Notes under the pieces: model-generated
The model's database searches: none
What the model was told of the DNA's origin: nothing
Seen by the model: the letters and a program-made list of their open reading frames with translations, nothing else
Translations under genes and position numbers: made by a program
NCBI RefSeq assembly: GCF_014323405.1
Contig: NZ_JACRWE010000003.1
Span: 62,001-126,000 of the forward strand
Source: Romboutsia faecis
Lineage (GTDB): Bacteria > Bacillota > Clostridia > Peptostreptococcales > Peptostreptococcaceae
Direction: 5' to 3'
DNA length: 64,000 nucleotides
Shown: piece by piece, positions 26,152 through 33,882 of the stretch
Layout of the letters: every line of letters starts with the position of its first letter
How positions within the stretch are numbered: position 1 is the stretch's first letter

Positions 26152-26661
26152 ATGTTAAACGAAAACATTAAAGCAATCAGAAAATCAAAAGGACTTTCGC
26201 AAGAAGAACTTGCTATTAAGCTGAATGTGGTGCGACAAACAATTTCTAAATGGGAGAAAGGGTTGTCAGTTCCTGATTCTAATATGTTAATCACCATATC
26301 AGAAGTGCTTGAAACACCCGTAAGTACTTTGCTTGGGGAAACTGTTGTTGAGTCGAAAGTTGATGACTTGAAAGCGATTTCTGAAAAACTGGAGATTATA
26401 AACTTACAACTTGCACAAAGGAATACCGGGATAAGAAAAATACTTCATTGGTTACTTATCTCATTGTGTACGGTCATAGTAACAATTTCTACGGTCTTAA
26501 TAGTATTAAATAGTCCTTACTTAGGTTGGAATTATAATGACCCTGAAACTGCCGTTTTCGGAGTAGCTTTTCATGCATTTGAATGGCTGTTTGTCAGATT
26601 AGCACCGATTATCCTTATAGGGGCAATCGTTGGAATTTTCTTGACACATAAGAAAGTATAA
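26152..26661 (+). CDS. XRE-family regulator with two membrane helices
   Basis: Residues 5-60 are a canonical Cro/C1 helix-turn-helix (IKAIRKSKGLSQEELAIKLN and VVRQTISKWEKGLSVPDSNM). A short coiled linker follows, then two predicted membrane helices (about 96-118 and 143-163). Membrane-tethered XRE regulators of this size are common in Clostridia. Codon use is noticeably GC-richer than its neighbours, and an IS remnant lies directly upstream, so recent acquisition is likely. AAAGGAGG precedes the ATG at about 10 bp. The target is unknown. Confidence 0.8.
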   Translation: MLNENIKAIRKSKGLSQEELAIKLNVVRQTISKWEKGLSVPDSNMLITISEVLETPVSTLLGETVVESKVDDLKAISEKLEIINLQLAQRNTGIRKILHWLLISLCTVIVTISTVLIVLNSPYLGWNYNDPETAVFGVAFHAFEWLFVRLAPIILIGAIVGIFLTHKKV

Positions 26662-26750
26662 AATTGCTCTACTTTTGGGGTACAGTTCAGACTTCAAAAT
26701 CCAAGTTTGTACAGTAGATTTAGTTAACAATTTTAATATATTACGAACTA

Positions 26751-26787
26751 AAAAATCCATTTGATTATATGCCAAATGGATTTTTTT
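26751..26787. terminator. Terminator between XRE gene and plsC-like gene
   Basis: AAAAATCCATTTG (26751-26763) pairs with CAAATGGATTTTT (26773-26785). T-runs occur on both strands, so it can end both convergent genes. Confidence 0.8.
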
Positions 26788-26804
26788 ATCTTAACATACT
26801 ATAC

Positions 26805-27551
26805 TTAAGATCTACTTCTAAATTCTTCTATTTTTTTAATCATATTGTTTTTAATTGAATCACTTAATATTGTAGATTTTAATTTTGGATTATCTATATG
26901 ATCATATATAGGGTCTAAAAATTCCACTTCAACAGGCATAGAAGTGATTTTACCAACTGGCTGATAGCCTTCATATGTATCTTTAGAGTTTTTTATTACT
27001 AAAGGAACTATAGGACATTTAGCTTTATATGCAATTTTTAATGCACCTGCTCTAAAATCGGATACTAATGCATTTGGCTCTTTTACCCACGTTAAGTCAC
27101 CTTCAGGAAAGATTGCCATACTATGACCATCTAATATATTTTCTGAAGCTTCTATTATACTTTTAATGCCTTCTCTTGTGTTAGACCTATTAATATATAC
27201 ACATCTAATTAATTTGGTCCAGTGGCTGATTATAGGCATGTTTTTCCATATTGGGACATCTGCTATAACGCAACCTATTGGTCTATCAACACTTGATACT
27301 AAAATGAAGCTATCCAACATACTAGAATGATTGATAACAAATAAAACTGGTTCTTTTGGGATTTTTTCTTTGCCAATAATATTTAGTTTTATATTCACAA
27401 TAGAGAGAGCTCTTTTTGCATGCTTTTCTAAAAAACTAAATTTTTCTCTTGCTGAATACTTATCAGAATTAATTTCGAATTTTGCTAACTTAGGTATAGC
27501 AAGAAAAAATACTAATATTATGTATAATGCAAATTTTATGTAATTAAACAC
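26805..27551 (-). CDS. plsC: 1-acyl-sn-glycerol-3-phosphate acyltransferase (PlsC family)
   Basis: It transfers an acyl chain to lysophosphatidic acid in membrane lipid synthesis. The HX4D catalytic motif is NHSSMLD. The second motif is FPEGDLTW in place of the common FPEGTRS. A hydrophobic N-terminal helix anchors it. In-frame ATGs exist at 27584 and 27560. AAGGAG lies directly against the second ATG and about 9 bp before a GTG at 27551, so I prefer the GTG start. The total would be 248 residues, a normal size. Substrate specificity within the family is not certain. Confidence 0.82.
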   Translation of the reverse strand: MFNYIKFALYIILVFFLAIPKLAKFEINSDKYSAREKFSFLEKHAKRALSIVNIKLNIIGKEKIPKEPVLFVINHSSMLDSFILVSSVDRPIGCVIADVPIWKNMPIISHWTKLIRCVYINRSNTREGIKSIIEASENILDGHSMAIFPEGDLTWVKEPNALVSDFRAGALKIAYKAKCPIVPLVIKNSKDTYEGYQPVGKITSMPVEVEFLDPIYDHIDNPKLKSTILSDSIKNNMIKKIEEFRSRS

Positions 27552-27773
27552 TAACTTCATCTCCTTAAAATTTTTATGATACATTAAATAATTTTATCAT
27601 AAAATATATTTATTTTCAAAATAATATAATTTAAATTATATGTAATAATGACTATGAAATTTTGAATATAAATAAGACAAGATAAATAATATATATTTAT
27701 ATATATTATTACTTGAAGATATGAAAATATAATTAAATTTAATAGATTTATTAATTTATAAGGAGGGTGTTAG

Positions 27774-28049
27774 GTGAGTAGAGATAGTTCAATAAGTTAC
27801 AATGAAAGATTTTTAAAAATTAAGATAGCTGCAAATACAGGAGATAAGATTTTCTTGAAATTACCCATTGATTTTGTAAAAAGATTAGTAAAAAATAATG
27901 CTATAGATTTTTTAAAAGACCAATCAGATATTATAGATAGTGAAAAATTACTAAAGATTATGATGAATGCATTTGATTATAATATTGTTGGAGAAATAGC
28001 ATACTTTGAAAGAAATAATGGTGATAAAATTAGATTTATCATAGATTAG
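27774..28049 (+). CDS. Small YvlB/LiaX N-terminal-like domain protein, 91 aa
   Basis: The sequence LKIKIAANTGDKIFLKLPID, followed by a helix, DSEKLLKIMMNAFDY and IVGEIAYFERNNGDKIRFII, resembles the short SHOCT-like/YvlB N-terminal-type domain common in Firmicutes. Its role is unknown. The GTG start follows AAGGAGGGTG. It is a monocistronic unit ended by a hairpin. Confidence 0.55.
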   Translation: MSRDSSISYNERFLKIKIAANTGDKIFLKLPIDFVKRLVKNNAIDFLKDQSDIIDSEKLLKIMMNAFDYNIVGEIAYFERNNGDKIRFIID

Positions 28050-28070
28050 AAAAATAAATATATTATATTT

Positions 28071-28110
28071 AAGATTGTTTAAAATTGAAATAATTTAAGC
28101 AATCTTTTTT
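28071..28110 (+). terminator. Terminator before bioY
   Basis: AAGATTGTTTAAA (28071-28083) pairs with TTTAAGCAATCTT (28093-28105, one mismatch), followed by TTTTT. Confidence 0.75.
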
Positions 28111-28138
28111 ATTGCAAGGAAATTATTAGAAAATTTAG

Positions 28139-28167
28139 TTGACCTATTTATATTAATTAAATATAAT
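28139..28167 (+). promoter_or_regulatory. bioY promoter
   Basis: TTGACC (28139-28144), 17 bp, TATAAT (28162-28167): a near-consensus sigma-A promoter directly upstream of the BirA-type operator. Confidence 0.8.
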
Positions 28168-28170
28168 AAA

Positions 28171-28200
28171 TGTAAACCTAAAAAAGTAATTAGGTTGACA
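28171..28200 (+). promoter_or_regulatory. BirA-type biotin operator
   Basis: TGTAAACC (28171-28178), 14 bp, GGTTGACA (28193-28200). This is the bipartite palindrome of Firmicute BirA sites (TGTNAACC-N14/15-GGTTNACA). It begins 3 bp after the -10 box and covers the transcription start, so biotinyl-AMP-loaded BirA would repress bioY. Confidence 0.85.
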
Positions 28201-28220
28201 AAAAGGAAGGGGAAATTAAA

Positions 28221-28763
28221 ATGAATTCAAAAACACAAAATATAATTATATGTGGATTATTTGCTTCAATAACAGCAGTATTATCGCAAATATCAATACC
28301 ATTACCATTTACAACTGTACCATTAACTATGCAAATATTTGCAGTTGCTTTAACTGGACTTATATTAGGTTCTAAAAAAGGGTTTATATCTATATTGATT
28401 TACTTATTGCTAGGAGCTATAGGAGTACCTGTATTTGCTCAAATGACTGCAGGATTAGGAATACTAATGGGACCTACAGGAGGATTTTTATTAGGATGCC
28501 CATTTATGGCATTTGTAGTAGGATATGTATCAGAAAAAAGTTCTTCAAAAATTTATACTTTATTATCCATGGTTTTAGGATTAAGTATTGTTTACATAAC
28601 AGGAACTATTATGTTTTCAGTAATTACAAAGTCTACAATTCAAGAAAGTATATTAGCTTGTGTAGCTCCTTTTGTATTTGTAGATTTAATTAAATTATTC
28701 TTAGCAACAAGTATTGGAATATCAATATCTAAAAGGGTTAATATAGGAGTGAAGTCATGTTAA
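28221..28763 (+). CDS. bioY: Biotin transporter substrate-binding subunit BioY
   Basis: The 180-residue S-component has six membrane helices and the family segments SQISIPLPFTTVPLTMQIFA, YLLLGAIGVPVFA and GPTGGFLLGCPFMAFVVGY. It captures biotin for an ECF transporter. No ECF ATPase or EcfT gene is adjacent, as is usual for group II systems sharing one module. The BirA operator at 28171 gives direct evidence for biotin control. The gene overlaps the DUF1284 gene by 7 bp. Biotin is the cofactor of the oxaloacetate decarboxylase encoded 10 kb downstream. Confidence 0.93.
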   Translation: MNSKTQNIIICGLFASITAVLSQISIPLPFTTVPLTMQIFAVALTGLILGSKKGFISILIYLLLGAIGVPVFAQMTAGLGILMGPTGGFLLGCPFMAFVVGYVSEKSSSKIYTLLSMVLGLSIVYITGTIMFSVITKSTIQESILACVAPFVFVDLIKLFLATSIGISISKRVNIGVKSC

Positions 28764-29173
28764 AAATAAGACCTCATCATATATTATGTATGAGGGCATA
28801 TAAAGGTATGGGATATAGTAAAGAGTTTAGTATAAAAATGGAAAGCATAATAAAAGAAATTGGTGTTTATAATAAATATCTTAACAATATAAATTTAGAA
28901 AATAAATCAAAGGAAGTGGAAATAGTTTTTTCTACAGATAATATTTGTGAGAAGTGTCCTAGTAAATTAGGAGAAAATATATGTTCTACTCAAGAGAAGG
29001 TTGAATTGCTTGATTTAAAGATTAGCCAATATTTTAATATTAAAAGAGGAGTATATAAATATACTGAGTTAGAAAAATTAGTGTATAATAATATTACAGA
29101 AGACATTTTTGATGATATATGCAAGAACTGTAGTTGGTATGATATAGCTAATTGTAAGAGTTATATATTATAA
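28757..29173 (+). CDS. DUF1284 domain protein
   Basis: The 138-residue protein begins with LKIRPHHILCMRAYKGMGYS and contains cysteines in NICEKCPSKLGENIC and DDICKNCSWYDIANC. This is the DUF1284 pattern, and the cysteines may bind a metal or an iron-sulfur cluster. It overlaps bioY by 7 bp, so the two are co-translated and both fall under BirA control. A link to biotin metabolism is therefore possible, but the family has no established function. Confidence 0.8.
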   Translation: MLKIRPHHILCMRAYKGMGYSKEFSIKMESIIKEIGVYNKYLNNINLENKSKEVEIVFSTDNICEKCPSKLGENICSTQEKVELLDLKISQYFNIKRGVYKYTELEKLVYNNITEDIFDDICKNCSWYDIANCKSYIL

Positions 29174-29186
29174 TTGGGGTGAAATT

Positions 29187-29381
29187 ATGGATAGGGCTAT
29201 AGAGTTAATAAATAGAAAATTTTTAAAAGATACAGAGTTTTTAGAATTAGAAGATAGTGATTGTGTTATTGAATGTAAATATACTAAACCACATAATGCT
29301 CACTATAATGAATATTTAATAACTATAAACAATGAAGGAAATATTGAAAAGTATTTGGTTTATTTAAAACATTTAGATTAA
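29187..29381 (+). CDS. Hypothetical protein, 64 aa
   Basis: The acidic protein begins MDRAIELINRKFLKDTEFLE and has a beta-rich end (YNEYLITINNEGNIEKYLVY). It is 13 bp after the DUF1284 stop, with GGGGTGA before the ATG, so it is probably the third gene of the bioY operon. No family is recognised. Confidence 0.6.
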   Translation: MDRAIELINRKFLKDTEFLELEDSDCVIECKYTKPHNAHYNEYLITINNEGNIEKYLVYLKHLD

Positions 29382-29388
29382 TAATAAG

Positions 29389-29432
29389 CAGAGTTATTTC
29401 AAAGATTTATATTGAAATAACTCTGTTTTTTT
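29389..29432 (+). terminator. Terminator of the bioY operon
   Basis: CAGAGTTATTTCAA (29389-29402) pairs perfectly with TTGAAATAACTCTG (29412-29425), then a T7 run. Confidence 0.9.
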
Positions 29433-29510
29433 ATTATAAGAAAATTATAATCTCTTATAATATTAGCTGAGTGATGAGTATGTTTTTTATAAAAATAAAT
29501 TTGATTTTTC

Positions 29511-29525
29511 AAAAGAACACTAAAA
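29511..29525 (+). promoter_or_regulatory. 15 bp motif shared with the oadA promoter region
   Basis: AAAAGAACACTAAAA at 29511-29525 is identical to 36356-36370 upstream of oadA. Here it continues as a 10-bp-spaced direct repeat (AAAAGAACAC, TAAAAGAACA). It lies about 95 bp upstream of the citD -35 box, where an activator would bind. Confidence 0.5.
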
Positions 29526-29604
29526 GAACAATGTATGAAATGTTGAAATATAGAGGTTTTTGGTGGATTTTATTGTTAGCTTAAAAAAAAGTAATGGAAT
29601 ATTA

Positions 29605-29633
29605 TTGAATAAAAAAATAAAAGGATATATAAT
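29605..29633 (+). promoter_or_regulatory. citD promoter
   Basis: TTGAAT (29605-29610), 17 bp, TATAAT (29628-29633). Paired palindromes lie just downstream of it. Confidence 0.7.
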
Positions 29634-29645
29634 GAATTTGTTCTT

Positions 29646-29675
29646 AAGTATACAATATTTTTTGATTGTATACCG
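29646..29675. promoter_or_regulatory. Paired GTATAC palindromes at the cit promoter (GntR operator candidate)
   Basis: GTATACAAT (29648-29656), 8 bp, ATTGTATAC (29665-29673) form a perfect inverted repeat. The two GTATAC centres are 20 bp apart. The site overlaps the early transcribed region, which suits repression by the GntR/FCD protein encoded at 35315. Confidence 0.65.
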
Positions 29676-29710
29676 GGATACAGCATAAATTGATTGGAGG
29701 AATACTAGCT

Positions 29711-29995
29711 ATGGAATTAATAAAAATTGCTAGTGCTGGTACGTTAGAGTCAAGCGATATCCAAATAATAATAGAGCCAAATGAAAATGGAATAGTTATT
29801 GAGCTTGAGAGTACGGTAAAAGCGCAATTTGGAGAACAAATTGAAAACGTTATTATAGAAACGCTTAAGGAACTTAATGTATTAAATGCAAAGGTATTTG
29901 CAAATGATAAAGGGGCTATAGATCCTGTTATAAAAAGTAGAGTACAAACAGCAGTATATCGTTCAGCTAATAGCAACGATTACATGTGGATGTAA
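29711..29995 (+). CDS. citD: Citrate lyase acyl carrier protein (gamma subunit)
   Basis: The 94-residue carrier holds the 2'-(5''-triphosphoribosyl)-3'-dephospho-CoA group on a serine within ASAGTLESSDIQI (residues 8-20). It brings the acetyl or citryl group to CitE and CitF. An upstream in-frame start at 29666 lies in the operator. I chose the ATG at 29711, which follows TTGGAGG. First gene of citDEF; 12 bp precede citE. Confidence 0.95.
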   Translation: MELIKIASAGTLESSDIQIIIEPNENGIVIELESTVKAQFGEQIENVIIETLKELNVLNAKVFANDKGAIDPVIKSRVQTAVYRSANSNDYMWM

Positions 29996-30007
29996 GGGGG
30001 AGCAATT

Positions 30008-30910
30008 ATGAAATTAAGACGTTCGATGTTATTTGTTCCTGGAAATAACCCTGGGATAATAAGAGATGTTCATATATATAAGCCAGATTCAGTAATATTT
30101 GACTTAGAAGATGCAATAGCAATAACAGAAAAAGATTCTGCAAGAATATTAGTACATAATATGTTAAAGAATTTTGCTGATTACTATAAAGAGTTAGGAA
30201 TAGAAACTGTAGTTAGAATAAATGGACTTGCTACTGAATTTTGGAAAAATGATTTAGAAGCTGTTGTAACTGGTGGTGCTGAAGTTATAAGAATACCTAT
30301 GACAGAATCAGCTGAAGATGTTATGTTAGTTGATGCTGAAATAGAAAGAATAGAAAAAGCATGTGGTAGAGAAGTAGGATCAACAAAAATAATGGTTGCT
30401 ATAGAAACTGCCTTAGGAGTTATGACTTGCTTTGATATTGCAAAAGCACCAAGTAAGAGACTTATTGGAATGGCATTAAGTGGAGAAGATTTCGTAACAA
30501 GTATGAAAACTTCAAGATCTTCAGAAGGTGATGAGTTATTTGTAGCTAGAGGTATGATAGCTATGGCTGCAAGAGCTGCAGGACTAGAAGTGGCAGATAC
30601 AGTTTATGCTGATGTAAATAATGATGAAGGATTCTTAAAAGAGGCTAATCTAATAAAAAGAATGGGATTCGGTGGTAAATCACTAATACATCCAAGACAA
30701 GTTGAACTTATACATGATGTATTTACTCCAAGTGAAAAAGAAATAGCGAAAGCAGTTAAGATTGTTGAAGCTACAAAAGAAGCATTAAAGCAAAACTTAG
30801 GAGTATTTACTGTTGATGGAAAAATGGTTGATAAACCAATAATAGAAAGAGCTCAAAGAACATTAGAACTTGCAAAAGCTGCAGGTGTATTAGTTGGAGG
30901 TGAATATTAA
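30008..30910 (+). CDS. citE: Citrate lyase beta subunit (citryl-ACP lyase)
   Basis: The 300-residue HpcH/HpaI-type aldolase splits citryl-ACP into oxaloacetate and acetyl-ACP. It has the start RRSMLFVPGNNPGI, the metal-binding FDLEDAIAITEKDSAR, VVRINGLATEFW and AIETALGVMTCFDIA, with the acidic GEDF motif near residue 157. AAGGGGG precedes the ATG. citF follows with a 1 bp gap. Confidence 0.96.
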   Translation: MKLRRSMLFVPGNNPGIIRDVHIYKPDSVIFDLEDAIAITEKDSARILVHNMLKNFADYYKELGIETVVRINGLATEFWKNDLEAVVTGGAEVIRIPMTESAEDVMLVDAEIERIEKACGREVGSTKIMVAIETALGVMTCFDIAKAPSKRLIGMALSGEDFVTSMKTSRSSEGDELFVARGMIAMAARAAGLEVADTVYADVNNDEGFLKEANLIKRMGFGGKSLIHPRQVELIHDVFTPSEKEIAKAVKIVEATKEALKQNLGVFTVDGKMVDKPIIERAQRTLELAKAAGVLVGGEY

Positions 30911-30911
30911 T

Positions 30912-32459
30912 ATGCAAAATAAAAGAGTTACAAGTGAATTGTTAAAAAACGTAAAAGGTTATGAAAGTAAGCAAGCATATGTTGCTCCTTTTGCTAATCA
31001 ACCAGCTGATAAAATGAACCAAACTGATAGTGAAAACTTAAAGGATCATGTAAGAAGAGATAAAATAGTATCTTCATTAAAAGAAGCTATAGAAAAATGT
31101 GAAATAAAAGATGGAATGACTATATCTTTCCACCACCATTTCAGAGCTGGAGATAAACTTTTAATGATGGTTGTTGATACTTTAGCTGAAATGGGAATTA
31201 AAAACCTAAGAATAGCAGCATCTTCACTAACAAGTGCTCATAATGGTCTAGTAGCACACATTGAAAATGGTGTTGTTAATAGAATAGAAACTAGTGGACT
31301 TAGAGGGAAATTAGCAACAGCTGTTTCTGAAGGAATACTAGAATATCCAGCAGTAATACGTTCACATGGAGGTAGAGCTAGAGCTATATCTTCAGGAGAT
31401 GTAAAGATAGATGTTGCATTTATAGCTGCATCTTCAGCAGACTGTATGGGTAATGCAAACGGTGTTGTAGGAAAATCTATATGTGGATCTTTAGGGTACG
31501 CTAAAGTTGATGCACAATATGCTAATAAAGTTGTAGTTGTAACTGATACTTTAGTTTCTTATCCAAACTTCCCACAAAGTATACCTCAAACTCAAGTAGA
31601 TTACGTTGTAATAGTTGATGAAGTAGGAGACTCTAATGGAATAATGTCTGGAGCAACTAGATTTACAAATAACCCTAAAGAGCTACTAATGGCTAAAAGA
31701 GTTTTAAATGTAATGAAAGCTTCTGGATTATTTGTTGATGGATTCTCTATGCAAACAGGTACTGGAGGGGCATCTTTAGCAGTTACAAGATTTGTTAAGG
31801 AAGAAATCAAAAAAAGAGATATAAAACTAAGCTATGCTTTAGGTGGTATAACTGGGCCAATGGTTGAGTTATTAGAAGAAGGATATGTGTCAACATTATT
31901 CGATACACAAAGTTTCGACTTAACTGCAGCACAGTCTGTAGGAAAGAATGAAAGACATGTTGAGGTAAGTGCTGACTTCTACGCATCAATAGGAAATAAA
32001 TCAGCTGCAGTTAACAAATTAGACTTTGTTATACTAAGTGCTCTTGAAATAGATACAGACTTCAATGTAAATGTTATATCTGGATCTGATGGTGTAATAA
32101 GAGCTGCATCAGGGGGACATAGTGATACGGCGGCAATGGCTAAAATTTCAATACTTACAGCTCCACTTACAAGAGGTAGATTATCAACAATAATAGATAA
32201 AGTTACTACTGTTGTTACTCCTGGAAGTACAGTTGATGTAGTTGTTACAGATTATGGTGTAACAGTTAATCCAAATAGACAAGACTTAATAGAAAAGTTT
32301 AAGGCTGCAAATTTACCGTTAATAACAATGGAAGAGTTAAGAGCAATGGCTATAAGGCTTGTTGGACAACCAAAAGAAATAGAATTCAGTGACGAAGTAG
32401 TTGCTGTAGTTGAATATAGAGATGGTAGTGTTATAGACACTATAAGAAAAATTAAGTAA
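30912..32459 (+). CDS. citF: Citrate lyase alpha subunit (citrate:acetyl-ACP transferase)
   Basis: The 515-residue transferase swaps citrate for the acetyl group on CitD. Family signatures include FHHHFRAGDKLLMMVV near residue 74, IRSHGGRARAISSGDVKIDV, ASSADCMGNANGV and the late GSDGVIRAASGGHSDTAAMA. The ATG at 30912 is preceded by GGAGGTGA, placed in the end of citE; a longer reading from a TTG at 30894 lacks such a site. It is the last gene before a 385 bp gap with a terminator. Confidence 0.96.
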   Translation: MQNKRVTSELLKNVKGYESKQAYVAPFANQPADKMNQTDSENLKDHVRRDKIVSSLKEAIEKCEIKDGMTISFHHHFRAGDKLLMMVVDTLAEMGIKNLRIAASSLTSAHNGLVAHIENGVVNRIETSGLRGKLATAVSEGILEYPAVIRSHGGRARAISSGDVKIDVAFIAASSADCMGNANGVVGKSICGSLGYAKVDAQYANKVVVVTDTLVSYPNFPQSIPQTQVDYVVIVDEVGDSNGIMSGATRFTNNPKELLMAKRVLNVMKASGLFVDGFSMQTGTGGASLAVTRFVKEEIKKRDIKLSYALGGITGPMVELLEEGYVSTLFDTQSFDLTAAQSVGKNERHVEVSADFYASIGNKSAAVNKLDFVILSALEIDTDFNVNVISGSDGVIRAASGGHSDTAAMAKISILTAPLTRGRLSTIIDKVTTVVTPGSTVDVVVTDYGVTVNPNRQDLIEKFKAANLPLITMEELRAMAIRLVGQPKEIEFSDEVVAVVEYRDGSVIDTIRKIK

Positions 32460-32761
32460 AGCTAAATTTAATAGCATATAGATTGCTACTTTGTTATAAG
32501 TAACAATTATATATAAATAAAAAAATAATTTATAAAACAATGAGGTAGATGGCAGAGTTTTATAAAATTATAGAGTTATTTTTAATAGACATTAAGATAT
32601 ATTAGTAGATGGGTATAAACTTGATTGTCTAAATAGCTTAATTAAATAATTTATTTGCACGATTATAAATCAGAATATTTTTAATTTATAGTCAAATTGT
32701 ATTAAAACTAGAAAATTAAACTTAGCTATATGGCTAAGGAAATGTTTAAGAGTAAACATGG

Positions 32762-32796
32762 AAAAAAGGTATTGTAATTTGGCAATACCTTTTTTC
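32762..32796 (+). terminator. Terminator between citF and citC
   Basis: AAAAAAGGTATTG (32762-32774) pairs with CAATACCTTTTTT (32783-32795). It is a strong intrinsic terminator only 49 bp before citC. A smaller hairpin, CTTAGC/GCTAAG, lies at about 32721-32738. The stretch 32460-32720 has no gene. Confidence 0.85.
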
Positions 32797-32844
32797 TGAT
32801 TAGTAAACCATGTAAGAGTTATATAATATAGACTGGAGGATAAA

Positions 32845-33867
32845 ATGTATTATAATGTAGAAAGTATAAGCCTAAAATCAAAATATGAAACAAATGAAGT
32901 TAGTAAATTTCTTAAAAAATTTGATTTAAGATATGAAGATGTGGATTATACAGTAGTTATTAAAGAAAACGATGAAATAATAGCAACATGTTCTAAAAAA
33001 GAAAATATTTTAAAGTGCTTTGCAATAGATGAAAATTATCAAGGATTAGGTTTATCGAATAGTCTTATATCTAAGGTTACTGAAAAACTATTTTTAGAAA
33101 GAAGGTATCATAGTTTTATTTTTACAAAACCAGAAAATCAATATTTATTTGAAGGTCTAGCTTATAAAAATATTTTTACAACAGATAAGGTTAGTTTATT
33201 AGAATCAGGTAATAAAAATATTAATAGCTCATTAGATAAATTAAAAAAAGACTATAATATAGACGATAATGCAAAATATGCATCTATAGTTATGAACTGC
33301 AATCCATTTACTTTAGGTCATAAATATATTATTGAAAAAGCATCAAGAGAAAATAATAATGTTATAATATTTGTAGTTGAAGAAGATAAGTCAGTATTTC
33401 CATTTGAATCAAGGTTTAAATTAATAAAAGAAGGAACTAAAGACTTAGACAATGTTACGGTGATACCAGCTGGAGAATATGTAATATCATCAGCTACATT
33501 TCCAAATTACTTTTTAAAGAAAAATGATGATGCATTGAAGGAATACACAAAATTAGATTGTAATATATTTGGAAAATATTTTGTTCCTAAATTTAATATA
33601 GTAAAAAGATACGTAGGTACAGAACCTCATTGTGAAGTGACTAATATGTATAATGAAACAATACAAGAGATAATGCCAAAGTATAATGTTCAAGTAGAGC
33701 TTATAGAAAGAAAAGAAGTTAATGAAGATGCAATAAGTGCTTCTAGAGTAAGAAAATTATTAAGTGAAATAAAATTTGATAAAGTTAAAGAGTTAGTGCC
33801 TAAGACAACATATGATTTTTTACTTAGTGAGGAAGGTGAACTGGTAATAAGTAAGCTAAAAGCTTAA
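32845..33867 (+). CDS. citC: [Citrate (pro-3S)-lyase] ligase
   Basis: The 340-residue enzyme acetylates the prosthetic group thiol of CitD using acetate and ATP, which activates the lyase. It has an N-terminal GNAT-like domain (about 1-120; AIDENYQGLGLSNSLISKV) and a C-terminal nucleotidyltransferase domain with NCNPFTLGHKYIIEKA (about residues 152-167; the TxGH-type motif) and ISASRVRKLL near the end. CTGGAGG precedes the ATG. citXG follows after 15 bp. Confidence 0.95.
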   Translation: MYYNVESISLKSKYETNEVSKFLKKFDLRYEDVDYTVVIKENDEIIATCSKKENILKCFAIDENYQGLGLSNSLISKVTEKLFLERRYHSFIFTKPENQYLFEGLAYKNIFTTDKVSLLESGNKNINSSLDKLKKDYNIDDNAKYASIVMNCNPFTLGHKYIIEKASRENNNVIIFVVEEDKSVFPFESRFKLIKEGTKDLDNVTVIPAGEYVISSATFPNYFLKKNDDALKEYTKLDCNIFGKYFVPKFNIVKRYVGTEPHCEVTNMYNETIQEIMPKYNVQVELIERKEVNEDAISASRVRKLLSEIKFDKVKELVPKTTYDFLLSEEGELVISKLKA

Positions 33868-33882
33868 TTTACCAAATTAATT

